Positions 31,752 through 42,567 are shown, counted from the first letter of the stretch. The stretch is DNA of 64,000 bases from Thalassotalea sp. 42_200_T64 (GCA_002162925.1 MABC01000022.1:1-64000); one strand, 5' to 3'. Program-made: numbers and translations. The notes: generated by a model not told the origin, from the letters alone.

Positions 31752-32732
31752 TTAGAATACGGATAGCCTCTCAATCATCCAGAATGTAGCCGTGCTTCCA
31801 CAAAGATAACTCACCGGTATTCTCAATTTTTCTAAAGATAGCGATTTAAACATGAGCGACGCTGAGCGCATTAAAATAAACAACGCCAAAACAAACAGTA
31901 TTTGTCCAAGCTCGACCCCGACATTAAAACTCAGCAAGGCAAGTAGCTTTTCTTGTTGAGGCAGACCTATTCCAGTCAGTACTGCGGCAAAGCCAAAGCC
32001 ATGCAACAAACCAAAACTCGAAGATACCAGTACCGGGTAGCGCAAACTGAGACTTTGCTTGCGGTTTTTCGCTATTTCCCATGCCAAAAAGATAATACTT
32101 AACGCTATCACGGCTTCAACAGGTTCTATCGGGATCACAAACAAACCGGTAGCCGAAAGAAAAAGGGTAATAGAATGGGCTAAGGTAAACCCGGTAATGG
32201 TGAACAATAGTTTTTTTCGTGTGCCAGAAATGTAGACAAGGCAAGCGACAAATAACAAATGATCTAAGCCTATCAAAATGTGTTCGATGCCCAACTCAAT
32301 ATAGGTCAAAGCAGTATCTAATACTGTCATTGTCGCTAGAGAATCGATAACATAGTTAGGTTGTTCAACATTAAGTATTGTGGTCAGCGTTTGTTGCTGG
32401 GTATCTATGACTCTTAGTAACACATCACCACTAGAACCCTCTATGCCATCAATACTCACCTCTAAGCCAACTAAGCCTGATTTTCGTTGCAAGCTCGAGT
32501 ATTCAATATAGGCATTGTTGATAATATGGGTTCTTTTCGGCGCTAATAATATAGTATCTGCGGGAAAAACTACGCTAAGCTCTTCCTTAATGCCATTTCT
32601 TAATGGCACTTTCCAAACCACATCAAAGTCGGTATTGTTTATCGAGCTAATGTTAAGTGAGGCAGGCCGCATATCATCGGCTAAGGTGTGAGCAGATAAA
32701 AACATTAACAAACAGAGGAATATCCGGTTCAT
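31752..32732 (-). CDS. HupE/UreJ family protein with periplasmic N-terminal domain
   Basis: Signal peptide; GIEHILIGLDHLLFVACLVY...FTLAHSITLFLSATGLFVIPIEPVEAVIALSIIFLAWEI...GFGFAAVLTGIGLP. Confidence 0.88.
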   Translation of the reverse strand: MNRIFLCLLMFLSAHTLADDMRPASLNISSINNTDFDVVWKVPLRNGIKEELSVVFPADTILLAPKRTHIINNAYIEYSSLQRKSGLVGLEVSIDGIEGSSGDVLLRVIDTQQQTLTTILNVEQPNYVIDSLATMTVLDTALTYIELGIEHILIGLDHLLFVACLVYISGTRKKLLFTITGFTLAHSITLFLSATGLFVIPIEPVEAVIALSIIFLAWEIAKNRKQSLSLRYPVLVSSSFGLLHGFGFAAVLTGIGLPQQEKLLALLSFNVGVELGQILFVLALFILMRSASLMFKSLSLEKLRIPVSYLCGSTATFWMIERLSVF

Positions 32733-33568
32733 TCACTATCCTTATTCGTTTGGCTACTTTCTCTTTCTATGCGGTAACTTTGTTGCAGTTGTTGTTCAAA
32801 GCTGGCTTTCGCTTGTTGTAAGTTTTGATACTGCCAATCTTTTAATACATTTTTTTTGCTAGACTCAAAGGGTTTATTTGCAGACAACTGTCGTTGTTCA
32901 ATAAACACAAAGTGCTGCCCTTGCGAAGAAGATACTGGCCCAGACCATGTTGATAACGGATATTCTTTAAGTTTATCGCTAAAACCATCGCCAAATAACC
33001 TATCGATTTGTATTGAAAATTGATTGTTCATTCGATTCGGCAAAAGGGTAACCTCACTTTCAGGGGACAGGCCTTGGCTTATCAATGCTAATTGTTGATT
33101 TATTTTTTGCTCTAGTTGCTCATCAGTCCTGTCTATTGAGATGTGCACTTGCTGCAAACTATATACCGGCATGGTTTGATAGTTTTCAATATGCTGTTGA
33201 TAGTAGCTCTGCAATTCTTCATCGGTCGGCTCTTTGGCGGTGACTAAATCTTCAATCAAAAAATCCATTTTTTGGCGCAGACGTCTATCAATGACTTTAT
33301 CGCCTTTATCTAATCCTAATGCTCTGGCTTCACGCAAATACATTTCATTAATGACATAGTGCTGAGCGGCATTTTCCAATTCCTTGGCTAAGGGCTCTCT
33401 TTTCCAACGGCTTAAAAAGTTTTGCCTGATTTGCTCCATTCTACCTTCACTGAGAGTGATGGTATTGGCTTCGAGAGAATCGTTATTCAAACGATCAAAA
33501 ACAATAAAAAACAGTAATGCGATAAGCAAAAAGTGGATCAGTGGTTCGGTAATAATTTTTTTAAGCAT
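32729..33568 (-). CDS. PpiC/SurA-type periplasmic peptidylprolyl isomerase
   Basis: N-terminal TM anchor; EPLAKELENAAQHYVINEMYLREARALGLDKGDKVIDRRLRQKMDFLIEDL...; overlaps the HupE start by 4 bp. Confidence 0.82.
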   Translation of the reverse strand: MLKKIITEPLIHFLLIALLFFIVFDRLNNDSLEANTITLSEGRMEQIRQNFLSRWKREPLAKELENAAQHYVINEMYLREARALGLDKGDKVIDRRLRQKMDFLIEDLVTAKEPTDEELQSYYQQHIENYQTMPVYSLQQVHISIDRTDEQLEQKINQQLALISQGLSPESEVTLLPNRMNNQFSIQIDRLFGDGFSDKLKEYPLSTWSGPVSSSQGQHFVFIEQRQLSANKPFESSKKNVLKDWQYQNLQQAKASFEQQLQQSYRIERESSQTNKDSE

Positions 33569-33717
33569 ATAGAAACCATGAGATTTATTATTATTATTAG
33601 TAGATATTTCTTCTTATTAGAAGATAACAAGAGAATGTAATGTATTAAAGAGCAAGAGTCGTTTTAACTGAAAAAGTCCTTGCTGATCAACAGACTCTAA
33701 TCAGCAAGGCTTTAATA

Positions 33718-35634
33718 CTATTTAGGCGAATACCAAATTGGTGAACTGTATGCACGCTCTTGGCCTATTAATTCTGCTTCTTTAGGAATTTCAGCACCTA
33801 ATCTAACTTTGTCGTATAACACCCAACGCGGGGTTGGAATTTCGAGCACTCGGGCATAATAAAATGCAGACTCACTTTTATCAAAATCTGGATCTACCCA
33901 GACACTTGCTAGTTGACTATCACCTATGCTGTTACTCCAGGTGGCCGTTTCAATATCTACGGTGTTGCCAACCGCTTGTTTAGCCCGGCCAGAACTATCA
34001 ATTTCTCTCTCATCAGATACGGCAACATCATACACTCGCTCATGCAACTTGCCTTTAGCATCCAGCCAACCTTTGATTATTTGAACTCTGTCTAAATAAG
34101 CACTTTTCGGATCTCGCATGGCATAAACCATAAACGATGGCGCTTTGTCAGATTTTTGTTTCACTAAGTCGCCGCCCATAGGAACGCCTTTGGCGTAGCC
34201 AATTTTTGCCGGATCATTGGCTTGTAAATCTGCTTTGTTATAATCCCAACCACCAAAAAAACGAACCGTCATCCGTGGCCCGGTGGTACCGTAGGTTTCT
34301 TTGCGCTCAATGGCGTCAAAAAGCGCGGCTCTGGTATTTTCGTGCGCCCAAACCCCGGTGTAACCTGAGGCAACCAGCATATAGCCGTCAATCTTTCCCA
34401 ATTTAGACTCGATAAAAGGATGTGATATCCGATCTTTCGACGGTTCAACACTGGTCGATTTACCAAAGAAGTTATCCTCATCTGCGGTCGCTAATGAAGT
34501 ATGGCTATCGGTTGCGCCGCCGAAGCCAAATTTGTATGGGTTGTATCCCAGTTTTTTCTCTAACGCTAAACCTTGTTTAAGGGCTTCACGAGCATATTCA
34601 CCTTTCAGCATCTCCGGCTTTTTCAGCTGACTAATATCAAGATTACCAACATCCCAATTTTCATAGTCGGAAAATTCATCATCTGGTGATAAATAAGGAT
34701 GCGATTCACCATCGCCTTTTATCTGTGTCACCTCGTAATGCGGTTCCCATTTGGCTCTGAGTCTTGCATACTCTTTATCAACAGTACCGCCTGCGTAGGT
34801 TTTATCGGTTGGAAACATCCAACCATTCGATAAGTTACCATTATGAGAAAAGGCGAACGCTCGACCGCCGTGCTTGCTTTCGTATTCCTCTAACCATTTA
34901 TATAATTCAAGAGGATCCGTGCTGCCTGTTGGCGGTTGTGTCGTTGGCGGCTGAATTTTCAATGCAACATCAGCATTATCACGAATAATGACATTACGAT
35001 GCAAATTAAAGCCTTTCGGTACTGAGGTCCATTCAAAGCCGATAAAGGCAGTAAACAAACCGGGTTCATTATGCTCTTCCGAGGCATCCACAATGGTTTT
35101 CCAGACATTACCAAAGACTTCAGAACCCGGGCTATAATCGAGGATCATTTGTTCTGGTAACGTCATTTGGGCAAAATTTTGAATCAAGTCGAAGGCCGCT
35201 TCACCTGCGGCTTTACCGCCTTTTTTAAAGGCCTCATGCCACTCTTTACCTTTCGGAATGTCAAGAATGTTATCTGTACCCGATTGTATATCCGCGGCAA
35301 TGCCCATTAAATCGGTATGATCGGTGATAATTAGCCAATCTAGAGGCCTGGCGAGTTTTAAAGGCATGCCTTTGGCAGAATTAATTTGCTCACCACGGGC
35401 TAAACGATAGGCATCGTCAATCGTTACGGTATTGCCAAATAAGCCAGCATCGAGTGAAAGACCGGTATGCAGGTGAGAATCGCCCCAATAGACATTATTG
35501 GGTTGAGTATTGTTGGCATGAGGCGAATACTTCATTTGAGCTGCTGTTGTGCCGGTGTCTGAGGCGAATACATTCGGTGCATGTGCCAGCAAACAGGCGA
35601 TACTAACGATTTTAAGTGCACTTTTATATGGCAT
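33718..35634 (-). CDS. DUF3604 domain-containing exported protein
   Basis: [24 protein letters not shown] signal; [99 protein letters not shown]. Confidence 0.9.
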   Translation of the reverse strand: MPYKSALKIVSIACLLAHAPNVFASDTGTTAAQMKYSPHANNTQPNNVYWGDSHLHTGLSLDAGLFGNTVTIDDAYRLARGEQINSAKGMPLKLARPLDWLIITDHTDLMGIAADIQSGTDNILDIPKGKEWHEAFKKGGKAAGEAAFDLIQNFAQMTLPEQMILDYSPGSEVFGNVWKTIVDASEEHNEPGLFTAFIGFEWTSVPKGFNLHRNVIIRDNADVALKIQPPTTQPPTGSTDPLELYKWLEEYESKHGGRAFAFSHNGNLSNGWMFPTDKTYAGGTVDKEYARLRAKWEPHYEVTQIKGDGESHPYLSPDDEFSDYENWDVGNLDISQLKKPEMLKGEYAREALKQGLALEKKLGYNPYKFGFGGATDSHTSLATADEDNFFGKSTSVEPSKDRISHPFIESKLGKIDGYMLVASGYTGVWAHENTRAALFDAIERKETYGTTGPRMTVRFFGGWDYNKADLQANDPAKIGYAKGVPMGGDLVKQKSDKAPSFMVYAMRDPKSAYLDRVQIIKGWLDAKGKLHERVYDVAVSDEREIDSSGRAKQAVGNTVDIETATWSNSIGDSQLASVWVDPDFDKSESAFYYARVLEIPTPRWVLYDKVRLGAEIPKEAELIGQERAYSSPIWYSPK

Positions 35635-35920
35635 ATCCAGTCCTTGAAATATATAAATTATTAATAGGTTAGGATACAAAAATCGATTTTTCCAATTAAC
35701 ATAAAAGAAATAACCTTGGTCAGTGCAAGCTATCTACATTAAAAAAATACAGTAACTGTCTTTAAATAATCCCCTCAACTTTTAAATGAACCCTGGTTTC
35801 AAAATTATGCATTATGTGTTATGCGCATGTTTGTTATCAGGTATTATCATTGGTAACTATGTCTGCTGTTGTTTATGATTACCCCACTAAGAGATTTTAA
35901 TGTAAATAAACGAGGTATTT

Positions 35921-36469
35921 ATGAACGCGATAAAATTAATCATTCTTCCTTTTGTTGTTCTATTGTCAGCCTGTGGTACCACTTATCAAGCCGAAAGTGA
36001 TTACAACAGTGCGTATAACTTTAAAGCGGTGCAGAGTTTTCATGTTATTGGCGATGAAAGGCTTAATAACCCACTGCTTAGCGATATGGACAGGGATCGT
36101 ATTAATGTTGCGATTGCCGAATCTTTGAGTGCACAAGGTAAGCAGCTAGACAATAATCAATCGGCAGATGTATTGGTGGAATATTTTGTGATAACGAAAG
36201 ATAAAACCAGGGTCTATAGTACGCCGGCAGCAGGTTACTCAAATTGTTATCGTTGTGGTTATGGCTATGGTGCAGGTATGTCAAATATAAGTACCAGAGA
36301 TTATGTGGAAGGTACAATCATTGTTGATGTCATTGACACTGATACGAAAAAAACAATTTGGCGAAGCACATTGTCGAAAAAACTGCAAGATTTTGATAAT
36401 GCAACAGAGCGCAATGAAGCCATAAAATTGGCGGTAAACGCAATTTTCAAAGAGTTTCCTGCAAGTTAG
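35921..36469 (+). CDS. DUF4136 domain-containing lipoprotein
   Basis: Lipobox LSACGT; YNFKAVQSFHVIGDERLNNPLLSDMDRDRINVAIAESLSAQGKQL...ADVLVEYFVITKDK...GTIIVDVIDTDTKKTIWRSTLSKKL. Confidence 0.85.
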   Translation: MNAIKLIILPFVVLLSACGTTYQAESDYNSAYNFKAVQSFHVIGDERLNNPLLSDMDRDRINVAIAESLSAQGKQLDNNQSADVLVEYFVITKDKTRVYSTPAAGYSNCYRCGYGYGAGMSNISTRDYVEGTIIVDVIDTDTKKTIWRSTLSKKLQDFDNATERNEAIKLAVNAIFKEFPAS

Positions 36470-36599
36470 ACTTATTTTAATAAGGTTAGGGTCAACAGAC
36501 CCTTCTAGTTAAATTGATTGTTATTTACGGTTTATATTTACCTGCTATGCTTTTTATAACGCCAGCTACACATAAAGAAGAATTAATTTAGGAGTCATC

Positions 36600-36968
36600 A
36601 TGAAATATTTTTTAATTTTATTCACTTTACTCAGTGCCAATGCCTTTGCTGAGGACGGTTTGTCTAAATCGCAAGTAAAAAAAGTTGAAGCCATACTGAT
36701 TGAAGCCGCGAGTAAAGCGCTTTATCTAACTCGAGATTGCGATAAGCCTATTGACCCGAGTAAATTTCAGGAGCTGGCAAAAATTAAAGCATTTAGTGAA
36801 GGTTATGAGACCATAGAAGGGGTGAGCTGGGAAACCATCAAAAGAGAAGCTCATCGCCAATATGGTGTGTTAAAAACCGAAGCGCCATTAGGTGAGTTGT
36901 GTGAGCAATATAAAGCCGACATCAAGGGTAATTATAAATTTTTAAAAGACATCAATGCAATGGAGTAA
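36600..36968 (+). CDS. Exported hypothetical protein
   Basis: 122-aa ORF with signal peptide MKYFLILFTLLSANAFA and a good RBS context (aggag). Confidence 0.6.
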   Translation: MKYFLILFTLLSANAFAEDGLSKSQVKKVEAILIEAASKALYLTRDCDKPIDPSKFQELAKIKAFSEGYETIEGVSWETIKREAHRQYGVLKTEAPLGELCEQYKADIKGNYKFLKDINAME

Positions 36969-36986
36969 ATCGTTGTTTATCGTTGT

Positions 36987-37011
36987 AATGGAGCCTAAAG
37001 GCTCCATTTTT
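36987..37011 (+). terminator. Rho-independent terminator
   Basis: AATGGAGCCtaaaGGCTCCATTTTT. Confidence 0.8.
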
Positions 37012-37210
37012 ATAGACGGCAGGCAGGGAAGGCCTTTTACGGTGATATGATCACCTTGTTTGATGAATTTAAATTATTAATGCATTAAACCTTTCAGAGC
37101 TGAGCATTTATTGATTATCTTTGCTACAATATGCGCCGAAATTGGCGGCCTTTAAAATTAACATGGTAGGCTGATGCTAAACATCAACATTTACCTTTTG
37201 GAATACTACA

Positions 37211-38599
37211 TTGTCTGATACTAAATTTTCAACGATAGCGTTAAAACCTGAACTTCTTTCTAACCTAGAGTCTTTAGGTTATGAGTCAATGACTCCTATC
37301 CAGGCACAGAGTTTACCCGATATCATTAGTGGTAAAGATGTTATTGGTCAAGGTAAAACTGGCTCAGGTAAAACCGCAGCCTTTGGTTTGGGCTTATTGC
37401 AAAAGCTTGATGTGAAACGGTTTCGTATCCAATCTATGATCCTTTGTCCAACGCGAGAGCTGGCCGACCAGGTGGCGAAAGAAATTCGTCGTCTTGCGCG
37501 GTCTATCCATAACATTAAAGTATTAACTTTATGTGGTGGCATGCCTTTTGGACCACAAATTGGGTCGTTAGAACATGGTGCTCATATTATCGTTGGTACG
37601 CCAGGACGGATTGAAGAGCATGTGATTAAAGGCACGTTAAATTTAGAAAATCTGAATTTATTAATCCTTGATGAAGCCGACAGAATGTTAGACATGGGTT
37701 TTCAACCGGCACTAGATAATATTGTTCGTCGCACGCCAGACGACCGACAAACGTTATTGTTCAGTGCCACCTTTCCAAATAAGATCAAACAAATCTCAGA
37801 ACGTATCATGACCAACCCTATCATGGTAAAAGTTGAGTCAACTCATGATGACAGCAGCATTACTCAGCACTTTTATAAAGTAGCAAATAATGAACAGCGG
37901 TTAGAGGCGTTGCGCTTATTGTTAATGCAGCATAAGCCAGAATCTGCAGTGGTGTTTTGTAATACCAAAAAAGATGCACAAATTATTGCCGATAAATTAA
38001 TTGGTTTTGGTTTTTCAACCTTGGCTTTACATGGTGACTTAGAACAACGCGATAGAGATCAAACCCTGGTGCGCTTTGCCAACAAAAGTGCCAACGTCCT
38101 AGTGGCAACTGATGTCGCGGCTCGTGGCTTAGATATCGACAACCTGGATGCGGTGTTTAACTTCCATATCGCGCTAGATACAGAAGTCCATGTGCATCGT
38201 ATTGGCCGAACGGGCCGAGCGGGCAGTAAAGGTATCGCTTGTTCCATCTTTAGCGATAAAGAAAGCTATAAAGTTGCCTTACTCGAAGATTATTTAGATC
38301 GAAAAATCGTCGGCGAAGAATTACCCGATTTTAATGTATTGCATGATGCGGTAATACGTCCGCAGATGATCACCATTCAAATTGATGGTGGCAAGCGTGA
38401 TAAGGTTCGCCCAGGTGATATTTTAGGGGCATTAACCGGTGAAAACGGCATTAAAGGTGATCAGGTAGGCAAGATCAACGTTTCGCAAAATTTTGCCTAC
38501 GTAGCCGTGAAGCGAAATGCTCATAAACTGGCGGTTAAAAAACTGGAAAAGGGTAAAATCAAAGGTCGTAATTTCCGGGTACGAGTGATCCGCGGTTAA
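37211..38599 (+). CDS. dbpA: ATP-dependent RNA helicase DbpA
   Basis: GQGKTGSGKTAAFGLGLLQKL, LDEADRMLDMGF, HRIGRTGRAGSKG; C-terminal RNA-binding domain with GDILGALTGENGIKGDQVGKINV; TTG start. Confidence 0.93.
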   Translation: MSDTKFSTIALKPELLSNLESLGYESMTPIQAQSLPDIISGKDVIGQGKTGSGKTAAFGLGLLQKLDVKRFRIQSMILCPTRELADQVAKEIRRLARSIHNIKVLTLCGGMPFGPQIGSLEHGAHIIVGTPGRIEEHVIKGTLNLENLNLLILDEADRMLDMGFQPALDNIVRRTPDDRQTLLFSATFPNKIKQISERIMTNPIMVKVESTHDDSSITQHFYKVANNEQRLEALRLLLMQHKPESAVVFCNTKKDAQIIADKLIGFGFSTLALHGDLEQRDRDQTLVRFANKSANVLVATDVAARGLDIDNLDAVFNFHIALDTEVHVHRIGRTGRAGSKGIACSIFSDKESYKVALLEDYLDRKIVGEELPDFNVLHDAVIRPQMITIQIDGGKRDKVRPGDILGALTGENGIKGDQVGKINVSQNFAYVAVKRNAHKLAVKKLEKGKIKGRNFRVRVIRG

Positions 38600-38698
38600 T
38601 AATTTTTCATCTTTGATTGTAGTCTAAAAAATTTCAATGTCGCAGGGTTCAGTCTCGGTTAACGATTGAAACTACCCGCTGATGGAATATAAACGATA

Positions 38699-38735
38699 GG
38701 CGGCAGTGCAATTAATTAGCACTGCCGCCTTTTTC
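38699..38735 (+). terminator. Rho-independent terminator of dbpA
   Basis: GGCGGCAGTGCaattaattaGCACTGCCGCCTTTTTC. Confidence 0.9.
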
Positions 38736-38778
38736 TTGTTAGGTTAAAAATACAATAACAAGAATAATTAGCATTTTC

Positions 38779-40116
38779 ATGATAAAACAAACAACATCTA
38801 AACCAGATAAAAAAGCCTTAGGCTTTTGGGCGGCAACGTCATTGGTCACCGGAAACATGATCGGCAGTGGCATATTCTTATTGCCCGCATCTCTTGCCCT
38901 GTATGGTGGCGTCAGCCTTTGGGGTTGGGTGTTTTCGGCGGTAGGCGCATTAGCCCTAGCCTATATGTTTGCCAATTTAGCCCGTAAAGTGAAAGGCTCA
39001 GGTGGTCCTTACATCTATTCGCGCGCCGCCTTTGGCGATTTTGTTGGTTTTATTGTCGCCTGGGGCTATTGGGTTTGCGTGTTTACCGCCAATGCGGCCA
39101 TCGCCATCGCATTGGTCAGTTACCTTTCGGTATTTGCTCCAGCGCTTAAAGATAACGTCATCCTCTCTGCGGCGGTCACTCTAGGTTTTGTGTGGTTTTT
39201 GGTACTGATAAACCTAAAAGGGGTGAAAGAAGTAGGAAGGGTGCAGTTGCTCACTACAGTGATCAAAGTATTGCCACTCATTGCGGTGGTGGTGGTGGCC
39301 TTGTTTTATCTTGAACCCGCGCATTTTAGCCCGTTTAATTTAAGCAATGAATCTAATTTTTCGGCCATTTCCTCAACCGCAGTGTTAACCCTTTGGGCAT
39401 TTTTAGGATTAGAGTCGGCAAACATTGCCGCTGGTGAAGTCGAGCAGCCTGAAAAAAACGTCCCGAAAGCTGCGGTTGTCGGTACTTTGATCGCGACGGC
39501 GATTTATATTCCAGGTACGATTGCGATTTTAGGCTTGATTGAACCGAGCGTGTTGGCGCAATCTAATGCGCCCTTTGCCGATGCCGCGGCAATACTCTGG
39601 GGTGATTGGGCGTATTATTTAATTGCTGCGGTTGCTGTGGTTTCTTGTTTTGGTGCGCTAAATGGCTGGACCCTTTGTGTTGGCCAAGTGCCGATGTCGG
39701 CGGCAAAAGATGGCTTATTTCCGAAAATATTTGCCGAGCAATCGAAAAATGGGGTGCCGGCGAAAGGAATTATTATCTCATCAATATTGGTCACTATCTT
39801 AGTGTTGATGAATTTCAATCAAAATCTGGTTTCGCAGTTCACCTTCATGCTGCTGCTTTCCACCCTGGCATCGGTATTTCCTTATTTTGTCTGCTCACTG
39901 GCGAATATCAAAATGCTCTTTAACGAGAATAAAACCAATAACCATGTATTATTGCCGGTGGTATCGGCGATTGTCGCCATGATTTTTTCTGCGTGGATCA
40001 TTGCCAACATGGGGCTTGAAACGATCATTTGGGGCACGGTTCTGGTGCTAATTGGTATTCCATTTTACTTTTATGAAAAACGTAACGTGTTAAAAGCGAT
40101 GACAGTAAAAGATTAA
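38779..40116 (+). CDS. APC family amino acid permease
   Basis: GFWAATSLVTGNMIGSGIFLLPASLALYGGVSLWGWVFSAVGALALAYMFANLARKVKGSGGPYIYSRAAFGDFVGF; 12-TM-like. Confidence 0.9.
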   Translation: MIKQTTSKPDKKALGFWAATSLVTGNMIGSGIFLLPASLALYGGVSLWGWVFSAVGALALAYMFANLARKVKGSGGPYIYSRAAFGDFVGFIVAWGYWVCVFTANAAIAIALVSYLSVFAPALKDNVILSAAVTLGFVWFLVLINLKGVKEVGRVQLLTTVIKVLPLIAVVVVALFYLEPAHFSPFNLSNESNFSAISSTAVLTLWAFLGLESANIAAGEVEQPEKNVPKAAVVGTLIATAIYIPGTIAILGLIEPSVLAQSNAPFADAAAILWGDWAYYLIAAVAVVSCFGALNGWTLCVGQVPMSAAKDGLFPKIFAEQSKNGVPAKGIIISSILVTILVLMNFNQNLVSQFTFMLLLSTLASVFPYFVCSLANIKMLFNENKTNNHVLLPVVSAIVAMIFSAWIIANMGLETIIWGTVLVLIGIPFYFYEKRNVLKAMTVKD

Positions 40117-40139
40117 CCGCTGAGCGTTTTTATTTCGTT

Positions 40140-41222
40140 TTATGTGCTTAAGTCTTGATAAAGAAGCTGGTGAAATAAATGTTCACCCGCTTCTTTTTCC
40201 ACCGATAAACGGCCAGTATCGTAGCCTTTAGAGGCTAATCCGCGCTGCACTGATTCACACACGTAAGTGTCTTCAGCCTGTACTTTGTTGGCCACAACCA
40301 CACTATTATTTTTAAACTCTTCACTGTTTTTTACATTGCTGTTATCAAAAAAGTAATCAAAGGTGACCTGGCATTTATCAACCGCAACGGGTTCCACAAT
40401 CATAATGCCCATTATGCCATCGTATAAATTCAACATTAAATTAGGATATTGCCAGTAATAGCGGGCGATTCCGGTGCGTACCTGGGAAAATTCGTTGTCA
40501 CGTTTTTTGGTCGGACAAGATTGTAAACAGAATTTATCTTGCACTTCAACCTGATAAAACTTGCCATCTAGCGCACTGTTTAAGCCCTTATGCAATACTG
40601 GCACGTGATAACCTCCATCGAGGTAATTATCGACGTAAACTTTCCAATTACAATTGAGCTGATAACGCACTCGCTGATGAAATGACATCTTGCCAATGTC
40701 CAATTGTGCAATGTCAGTAGCCAATGAACCTAAAAAGTCGCTCAATGTTGGCGCATTATTGTCTAAACAAATGAAAACCCACTGTTGCCAATTTTCACAA
40801 CGCACTTCAATTAATCCGTTGTCACTTTTATCAAAATCACACACCTCGGCAAATTTAGGGGCTGAAGCCAGGCTGCCATCGAGTTTGTAACTCCAGGCAT
40901 GATACGGGCAGGTAAGGGCACGGGTACAACCTGAGCCCGTCTCTATTACTTGAGCGGCATGATGGCGACAAACATTATAAAACGCCTTTATCGATTCTCC
41001 TTTCACCAGCACAATCGGCTGGCCAGAAATTTCAGTGGCGACATAATCACCACTGTTTTGTAATTGTTCGCAGCGCGCTGCAATTAACCAGTTATTGCTA
41101 AAAACCGTGTTTAATTCACGCTTGGCTATGTCTTGATTGGTATACCAGGCACTTGGCGGGGTTGATGCTAACTCTAAGGGATTGTCTGTATTGTATTGAG
41201 AAATTAGCTGTTCGATATCCAT
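40140..41222 (-). CDS. Rieske [2Fe-2S] aromatic ring-hydroxylating oxygenase alpha subunit
   Basis: CRHHAAQVIETGSGCTRALTCPYHAWSYKLDGSLASAPKF Rieske motif; NWKVYVDNYLDGGYHVPVLH iron-site motif. Confidence 0.9.
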   Translation of the reverse strand: MDIEQLISQYNTDNPLELASTPPSAWYTNQDIAKRELNTVFSNNWLIAARCEQLQNSGDYVATEISGQPIVLVKGESIKAFYNVCRHHAAQVIETGSGCTRALTCPYHAWSYKLDGSLASAPKFAEVCDFDKSDNGLIEVRCENWQQWVFICLDNNAPTLSDFLGSLATDIAQLDIGKMSFHQRVRYQLNCNWKVYVDNYLDGGYHVPVLHKGLNSALDGKFYQVEVQDKFCLQSCPTKKRDNEFSQVRTGIARYYWQYPNLMLNLYDGIMGIMIVEPVAVDKCQVTFDYFFDNSNVKNSEEFKNNSVVVANKVQAEDTYVCESVQRGLASKGYDTGRLSVEKEAGEHLFHQLLYQDLST

Positions 41223-41279
41223 GGTAATAGCCTGTTTTTGTTATTATTTATTTATAACAATTAGCACTAATTTTTTGAT

Positions 41280-41531
41280 TTATCTAGTTTTTGCTTTGGC
41301 GATGGAATTTTTTATGGTGGCAACTTGTTGCTCACAAGCTTGTCGTGAATCTTTGTCTTTTGTTGCGCAATTATTGGTGGTGACTTTTTGGTTTTCAATC
41401 GCGATGGCAATACCAAGGTATGCAACAGCGTGCCAAGCATTATTGCTTTCAACACGCGGACCGAAAGTTGTGCTGGCACAACCGCTTAGCCAACTAGAAA
41501 ACAGAATGATAATTAGACTGGTTATCTTCAT
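41280..41531 (-). CDS. Small lipoprotein
   Basis: MKITSLIIILFSSWLSGCAS lipobox; 83 aa. Confidence 0.65.
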   Translation of the reverse strand: MKITSLIIILFSSWLSGCASTTFGPRVESNNAWHAVAYLGIAIAIENQKVTTNNCATKDKDSRQACEQQVATIKNSIAKAKTR

Positions 41532-41682
41532 TGCTGATCCTTAATAAATGAGAGGTTAATCAAAGCGGATTAACCAAAGCTCGATAATTAAAGTATAACT
41601 TAGAATTTGTACATTATTTGAGCAGCGCATCATTTGTGCTCACTTGTATTTTCACTTTTTAGAGACTAAACCTATATTTGAT

Positions 41683-42483
41683 TTAGCTCTGCCGTTGTTT
41701 TCTTGCTAAAAATTTGTCCATCGCTCGACCAACGGCAAAAAAAGCAAAGCTGGCGGTAACATGGGTTGCAGCGCCAAAGCCGCCGCTGCAATCTAAACGC
41801 ATGCCTCCGTCGTTGGTCTGTTTGGCATAACAGACAGTGCCGTCATTAGTCGGGTATTTTAATTGTTCGGTAGAGAAAACCGCATCAATGGCAAATTTAC
41901 GTTTCACATTACGTGGGAAGTTATAGTCGCGGCGCAATTGGTTTTTTACCTTGGCCAATAGCGGGTCCTGGTAGGTTTTACTTAAATCGCAAATTTCAAT
42001 TTTACTCGGGTCAATTTGACCACCGGCACCGCCAACCGTGATCATCGGAATTTTTTGTCGTTTGCAATGAGCAATGAGTGAGGTTTTAATTTTCACCGAA
42101 TCAATGGCATCAATTACATAGTCGAACCCAGTGGTGATCAATTCCGCTAAATTCTCCTGAGTAATAAAATCTTCAATTTCATTGACCACACAATCCGGAT
42201 TGATTTGTTTTATCCGCTCTGCCATCACTTCCACTTTACTTTCACCTATGGTGTCAGTTAAGGCATGAATTTGCCGGTTAATGTTGGTGATACAAATATC
42301 GTCTAAATCAATCAAGGTGATTTGGCCAATGCCGTTACGAGCCAATGCTTCTGCCGCCCAGGTGCCTACGCCCCCGATGCCAATCACACAAAAGTGCGCT
42401 TGCTGAATATGTTTGGCACCAGTTACGCCATATAAGCGTTCGATACCACCAAAACGTAATTGATAATCTGACATTTGAAACAA
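41683..42483 (-). CDS. tcdA: tRNA threonylcarbamoyladenosine dehydratase TcdA (CsdL)
   Basis: RFGGIERLYGVTGAKHIQQAHFCVIGIGGVGTWAAEALARNGIGQITLIDLDDICITNINRQIHAL. Confidence 0.93.
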   Translation of the reverse strand: MFQMSDYQLRFGGIERLYGVTGAKHIQQAHFCVIGIGGVGTWAAEALARNGIGQITLIDLDDICITNINRQIHALTDTIGESKVEVMAERIKQINPDCVVNEIEDFITQENLAELITTGFDYVIDAIDSVKIKTSLIAHCKRQKIPMITVGGAGGQIDPSKIEICDLSKTYQDPLLAKVKNQLRRDYNFPRNVKRKFAIDAVFSTEQLKYPTNDGTVCYAKQTNDGGMRLDCSGGFGAATHVTASFAFFAVGRAMDKFLARKQRQS

Positions 42484-42567
42484 TAAACCATGAGTAAATA
42501 AACGGCGCTATTATAGCGAAAAAACCAGGGTCTGAGTCAAGTTAAACCCTGACCCTGATTTTAAACA

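Noticed and set aside
34206-34406. Plus-strand ORFs inside the DUF3604 gene
   Set aside because: Antisense to a confidently assigned gene.
41221-41544. 107-aa plus-strand ORF
   Set aside because: Antisense to a small lipoprotein with a clear lipobox on the minus strand.
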